From: an uncultured Eubacteriales bacterium
GTDB taxonomy: Bacteria; Bacillota; Clostridia; Christensenellales; Aristaeellaceae
Length of the DNA: 5,462 nt
Assembly (NCBI GenBank): GCA_900553265.1
Contig: USDD01000136.1
Location: 1-5,462, forward strand
Reading direction: 5' to 3'
Below, piece by piece: positions 5,408 to 5,462 of this stretch. Under the pieces are notes generated by a model. The model made no database searches. It was not told the origin of the DNA and worked only from the letters and a program-made list of their open reading frames with translations. Position 1 is the stretch's first letter. The number at the start of each line of letters is the position of its first letter. The translations under genes were made by a program, and so were the position numbers.

Positions 5408-5462
5408 CCTTGCAGATTTTGCGCCCGGGGATTTCGAAGAAATCCTAGCAAAATCTGCGAGG
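5408..5462. repeat. Two-tier hairpin II (11-15-bp outer, 7-bp inner stem)
   Basis: The outer stem GCAGATTTTGC (5412-5422) pairs with GCAAAATCTGC (5448-5458) and extends to 5408-5411 with 5459-5462 through one G-T wobble, reaching the window edge. The inner stem GGATTTC (5429-5435) pairs with GAAATCC (5439-5445), with loop GAA. The design resembles the neighbouring hairpin I although the inner sequences differ. Confidence 0.85.

Overview
The window looks like a piece of a high-GC Firmicutes chromosome, probably Clostridia of the gut type. This is inferred from strong AGGAGG-type ribosome binding sites, consensus sigma-A-like promoters, a YesN-style AraC regulator and a Pro/Thr-linked peptidoglycan-binding surface protein. 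No sequence here fixes the genus.

Layout, left to right. Bases 1-814 are a degenerate tandem array of about 20 units with a 39-bp period. It runs off the left edge and appears non-coding. Next comes a compact four-gene minus-strand operon, transcribed right to left from a good promoter at 3836-3864. In transcription order it holds an AraC-type regulator with a degenerate receiver domain (3801-2371), a RimJ/RimL-like GNAT acetyltransferase (2354-1821), a second GNAT interrupted by an in-frame TAG (1816-1349), and a small P-loop kinase (1324-827). The gaps are 16, 4 and 24 bp. The kinase stop lies only 12 bp from the repeat array, with no obvious terminator between them, so the array may be transcribed as the operon's 3' tail.

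A 244-bp intergenic region (3802-4045) carries divergent promoters. On the plus strand, 4046-5113 encodes a membrane-anchored protein with a C-terminal peptidoglycan-binding domain. Bases 5114-5462 hold no gene but are packed with perfect inverted repeats: three GC-rich hairpins, a hairpin with a C(UUCG)G loop when read on the minus strand, and two two-tier hairpins of matching design at the right edge.

The two acetyltransferases and the kinase are all group-transfer enzymes placed under one regulator. That suggests a small-molecule or protein modification operon, but the substrates cannot be read from the sequence. The points most worth following are the amber codon inside the second GNAT, the receiver that has lost its phosphorylation residues, the 39-bp array, and the paired structural hairpins at the right edge.
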